DNA from: an uncultured Gluconobacter sp. | GTDB taxonomy: Bacteria > Pseudomonadota > Alphaproteobacteria > Acetobacterales > Acetobacteraceae | Reading direction: 5' to 3' | Length of the DNA stretch: 64,000 nt | Assembly: GCA_937880175.1 (NCBI GenBank) | Contig: CALFLO010000075.1 | Coordinates: forward strand, 46,637 to 110,636 | Shown here: in pieces, positions 61,865 through 64,000 of the stretch | How the letters are laid out: every line of letters begins with the position of its first letter | How positions within the stretch are numbered: position 1 is the first letter of the stretch | The notes under the pieces: model-generated | The model's input: only the letters and a program-made list of their open reading frames with translations | The model's database searches: none | Told to the model about the DNA's origin: nothing | Translations under genes and position numbers: made by a program

Positions 61865-62845
61865 ATGACGAAGAAGATGTCGGGCGACGAAGGGGCCGCG
61901 ACAGGCGAGTTCGGCTTCATCGCCCGTCATTTCCGGCCTCTCGCCGGAGCGGAAAGCCTCGATCTTCGGGATGACTGCGCCCTGATGCGCTGCCCCGAGG
62001 GTGAGGAATTCGCCATATCGACCGACACGATGGTCGAAAACGTCCATTTCCTTCCGGACGATCCGCCAGAAACCCTCGGCCGCAAGCTGTTGCGCTGCAA
62101 CCTGTCCGATCTGGCGGCCATGGGCGCACGGCCCCATGCCTACACGCTCAACGTAACCGTTCCGCGCGGGGAACGGCACGACGAAAACTGGTTCGCCGCC
62201 TTTTCGCGCGGGCTGGCAAACGACCAGAAACGCTATGGCGTGCATCTGATCGGCGGCGATACCACGTCCATTTCAGGACCGCTGGTTCTCTCCGCCACCG
62301 TATTCGGTCTTCTCCGACACAACACCGCACTCCGCCGCAGCACAGCCAGACCCGGCGATGATATCTGGGTCACCGGCACCATCGGAGACGCGGCTCTCGG
62401 TCTGCTTGTCCTGCAAAGCAAGTTGCAGGACCCGTCAGGTTTTCTGGCCGAGCGATATCATCTTCCTCGCCCCAGAACAGGGCTTCACCTGCATGGCATC
62501 GTCAACGCTGCGATGGATATTTCGGACGGACTGGTTCAGGACTGCGGCCACATTGCCGAAGAATCAGGCGTCCAGCTTGTGCTTGACGCGCCGGCCGTGC
62601 CGACCTCACCCGCTGCCGCTTCCATGGGACAGGAGTGGCTCATGCGACGGTTGTGTGGGGGAGATGACTACGAACTGCTACTCACCTGCACGCCTGAACG
62701 CTCAGAGGCTCTTCAGGCCGCCTGCCAGAGTGTTGACATCCCGGTTCATCGTGTCGGGACAGTACGGGCCGGCTCAGGTGTCCGGGTTCTGGATGCAGAG
62801 GAACATGAAATCATCCCGGAGCAGGGTGGCTGGCAGCACTTCTGA
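61865..62845 (+). CDS. thiL: Thiamine-monophosphate kinase
   Basis: Phosphorylates thiamine monophosphate to the active diphosphate cofactor needed, among others, by the pyruvate dehydrogenase whose E3 gene opens the window. GEFGFIARHFRPLAG and DDCALM at the start, the ATP/Mg motifs STDTMVENVHFL and CNLSDLAAMGARP, and MDISDGLVQDCGHIAEESGV are all typical. Length is 326 residues. Confidence 0.96.
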   Translation: MTKKMSGDEGAATGEFGFIARHFRPLAGAESLDLRDDCALMRCPEGEEFAISTDTMVENVHFLPDDPPETLGRKLLRCNLSDLAAMGARPHAYTLNVTVPRGERHDENWFAAFSRGLANDQKRYGVHLIGGDTTSISGPLVLSATVFGLLRHNTALRRSTARPGDDIWVTGTIGDAALGLLVLQSKLQDPSGFLAERYHLPRPRTGLHLHGIVNAAMDISDGLVQDCGHIAEESGVQLVLDAPAVPTSPAAASMGQEWLMRRLCGGDDYELLLTCTPERSEALQAACQSVDIPVHRVGTVRAGSGVRVLDAEEHEIIPEQGGWQHF

Positions 62846-62870
62846 CTGCCGCCACCCTGTTAAAACCCGA

Positions 62871-64000
62871 TCAGGCCGGATCGTCGATCGGACGTTCGTA
62901 GAGCCGATAGCGCTTGTAAGGCTCCGGCACGATGCTCTCTGCCAGATTGCGCATGTTGGAATCGGACGCCTGGATCCAGCCCAACTCCACCCAGGAATAG
63001 GGCAGGGACTTGCGGCGTCGCATCAGTTCAGCAATGGCCAGCGACGGCAGAAGCGCGCCCAGAACCGTCCCACGCAGGCGCTGCGTCACACCAAGAAGAA
63101 TGACTCGGGCCGAATGAAAGCGGTGCGTGGTCAGACGGGCCGCAAGCTTCACCCAGCCCAGCGGTGAGGGAGAGCCACCCAGATCGCCTGCGATGTCATA
63201 GAGATTGGGCACGACCAGCGCCATAGCGACAGGTTCGCCATTCTGGTCGATCTGGACATAGTGTTCGGGACGCAGGACCGGACCAAGCTGCTTGATCATG
63301 GCCTTCATTTCGTAGTCCTGAAGCGGAACGAAATTGAACTTGTCGCTCCAGGCGTCGTTGTAAAGCTGACGCAGGATCTCGCCCTGCTGCGCGATCTGCT
63401 TTTTCGAGAGGCGACGGATGGCGATGGAACCCAAGCGCCCTTCGCCAATCTTCAGATCACCCGGAACCTTGAAACGCGATTCCGTCTGATCATCCAGATC
63501 GAGCTTGTAGCTGAGAAGATCCTCGACCGGCTTATAACCGGCATCCTCGACCAGCTTACCCAGCAGACGCGGATGCCAGGGCATCGCAACCATCAGCGGC
63601 TGATCCTGCCCTTCGATCATCAGGCCGGATTCGCCGTTACCGCTCAGAGTGACGGGCCCACGCATCGTCTGCATGCCCTGAAGACGCAGCCAGTTCCGCG
63701 CTGTCTCCAGAAGGGCGCTAACGACACTTCCTTCCGGCACGGCATCCAGCGCGCCGAAACAGCCGATCTTCATGCCCCAGTGCTCGATGGCGCGATGGTC
63801 CACGATCGCGGCGATACGCCCTACAGCCGTGTTACCGCGCCATGCCAGAAAATACCGGATGCTTGCATGGCGGAAAATCGGCGCTTTCTTTGGATTGAGC
63901 AGCTCATCCTGTTCCATATCGAACGCCGGGACAAAGCCCGCCATGCCGGCATAGATGCGACGCGGCAGCGTCATGAACAGTTTGAGGTCAGCCCGCGTCG
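62871..64000 (-). CDS. GNAT-like protein of unknown function, 5' partial
   Basis: A large protein with a GNAT-like fold, sometimes annotated as an uncharacterised N-acetyltransferase. The first ATG is at 63974, but the frame stays open to the window edge, and the residues before it (RADLKLF) continue the conserved opening LPRRIYAGMAGFVPAFDMEQ, so the true start lies outside. Conserved motifs seen are KKAPIFRHASIRYFLAW, GRIAAIVD, RGPVTLSGNGESGLMIEG and the C-terminal SWVELGWIQASDS. Function unknown. It converges on thiL. Confidence 0.78.
   Translation of the reverse strand, partial: TRADLKLFMTLPRRIYAGMAGFVPAFDMEQDELLNPKKAPIFRHASIRYFLAWRGNTAVGRIAAIVDHRAIEHWGMKIGCFGALDAVPEGSVVSALLETARNWLRLQGMQTMRGPVTLSGNGESGLMIEGQDQPLMVAMPWHPRLLGKLVEDAGYKPVEDLLSYKLDLDDQTESRFKVPGDLKIGEGRLGSIAIRRLSKKQIAQQGEILRQLYNDAWSDKFNFVPLQDYEMKAMIKQLGPVLRPEHYVQIDQNGEPVAMALVVPNLYDIAGDLGGSPSPLGWVKLAARLTTHRFHSARVILLGVTQRLRGTVLGALLPSLAIAELMRRRKSLPYSWVELGWIQASDSNMRNLAESIVPEPYKRYRLYERPIDDPA

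Noticed and set aside
1..64000. CRISPR arrays, insertion sequences, prophage or rRNA genes
   Set aside because: No regularly spaced repeats, transposase or phage genes, or rRNA-like sequence were seen.

Overview
The window is a gene-dense, GC-rich stretch of bacterial chromosome. Gene content and protein style point to an alphaproteobacterium of the acetic acid bacteria (Acetobacteraceae), most like Gluconobacter. Supporting features are the DUF1013 regulator TrcR, the PhyR-NepR-EcfG general stress response, a purSQL pathway with a bolA-grxD tail, GatCAB, and an L31 of alphaproteobacterial type. The genus is my judgement from reading; no search was run. I see no insertion sequence, prophage or CRISPR array.

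Layout. 1-2.8 kb: end of a lipoamide dehydrogenase gene, lipA and a START-domain gene. 2.8-6.2 kb: a His-rich secreted peptide, then pncC, slt and terC on the minus strand. 6.3-12.7 kb: a purine block purB, purC-purS-(Rap1a-like)-purQ-purL, running into bolA and grxD. 12.9-18.5 kb: a second His-rich secreted protein, hemB with a yraN gene that has no normal start codon, an amino acid permease, glyA and an AstE/AspA-type hydrolase. 18.8-25.1 kb: two glycosyltransferases, rhlE on the other strand, an ELM1-like protein and a 628-residue protein I do not recognise; this looks like an envelope polysaccharide group. 25.2-27.7 kb: a low-GC pocket between tRNA-Val and tRNA-Ser with an SDR, a small HTH/Cys protein and a deoxyribosyltransferase-like gene.

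27.8-31.6 kb: gatCAB and ruvX. 31.6-36.1 kb: two tiny ORFs, a lytic transglycosylase, aminopeptidase P, an acetyltransferase and prmA. 36.1-39.8 kb: a UvrD/PcrA helicase facing a tandem pair of RadC proteins, the first with its metal site destroyed. 39.8-43.4 kb: purK, purE, a DUF465 protein, trcR, hsp20 and rpmE. 43.6-48.1 kb: mscL, a lipoprotein ending in a perfect bidirectional terminator, secF, secD and a Gfo/Idh/MocA oxidoreductase. 48.1-54.4 kb: an ABC-F ATPase and a complete general stress response locus (phyR divergent from two ECF sigma genes, nepR and a HisKA_2 kinase). 54.5-60.8 kb: cydDC, an OmpA-like lipoprotein, recQ and a PCu(A)C copper chaperone. 60.9-64 kb: nrdR-nusB-thiL and a partial gene.

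Much of the window is core metabolism in tightly overlapping operons. The less ordinary points are the start-less yraN, the RadC pair, the Rap1a-like gene translationally wired into the pur operon, the doubled sigma factors, the unrecognised 628-residue protein, several strong hairpins, and small genes (nepR, 36 aa, 49 aa) that automated calls easily miss.
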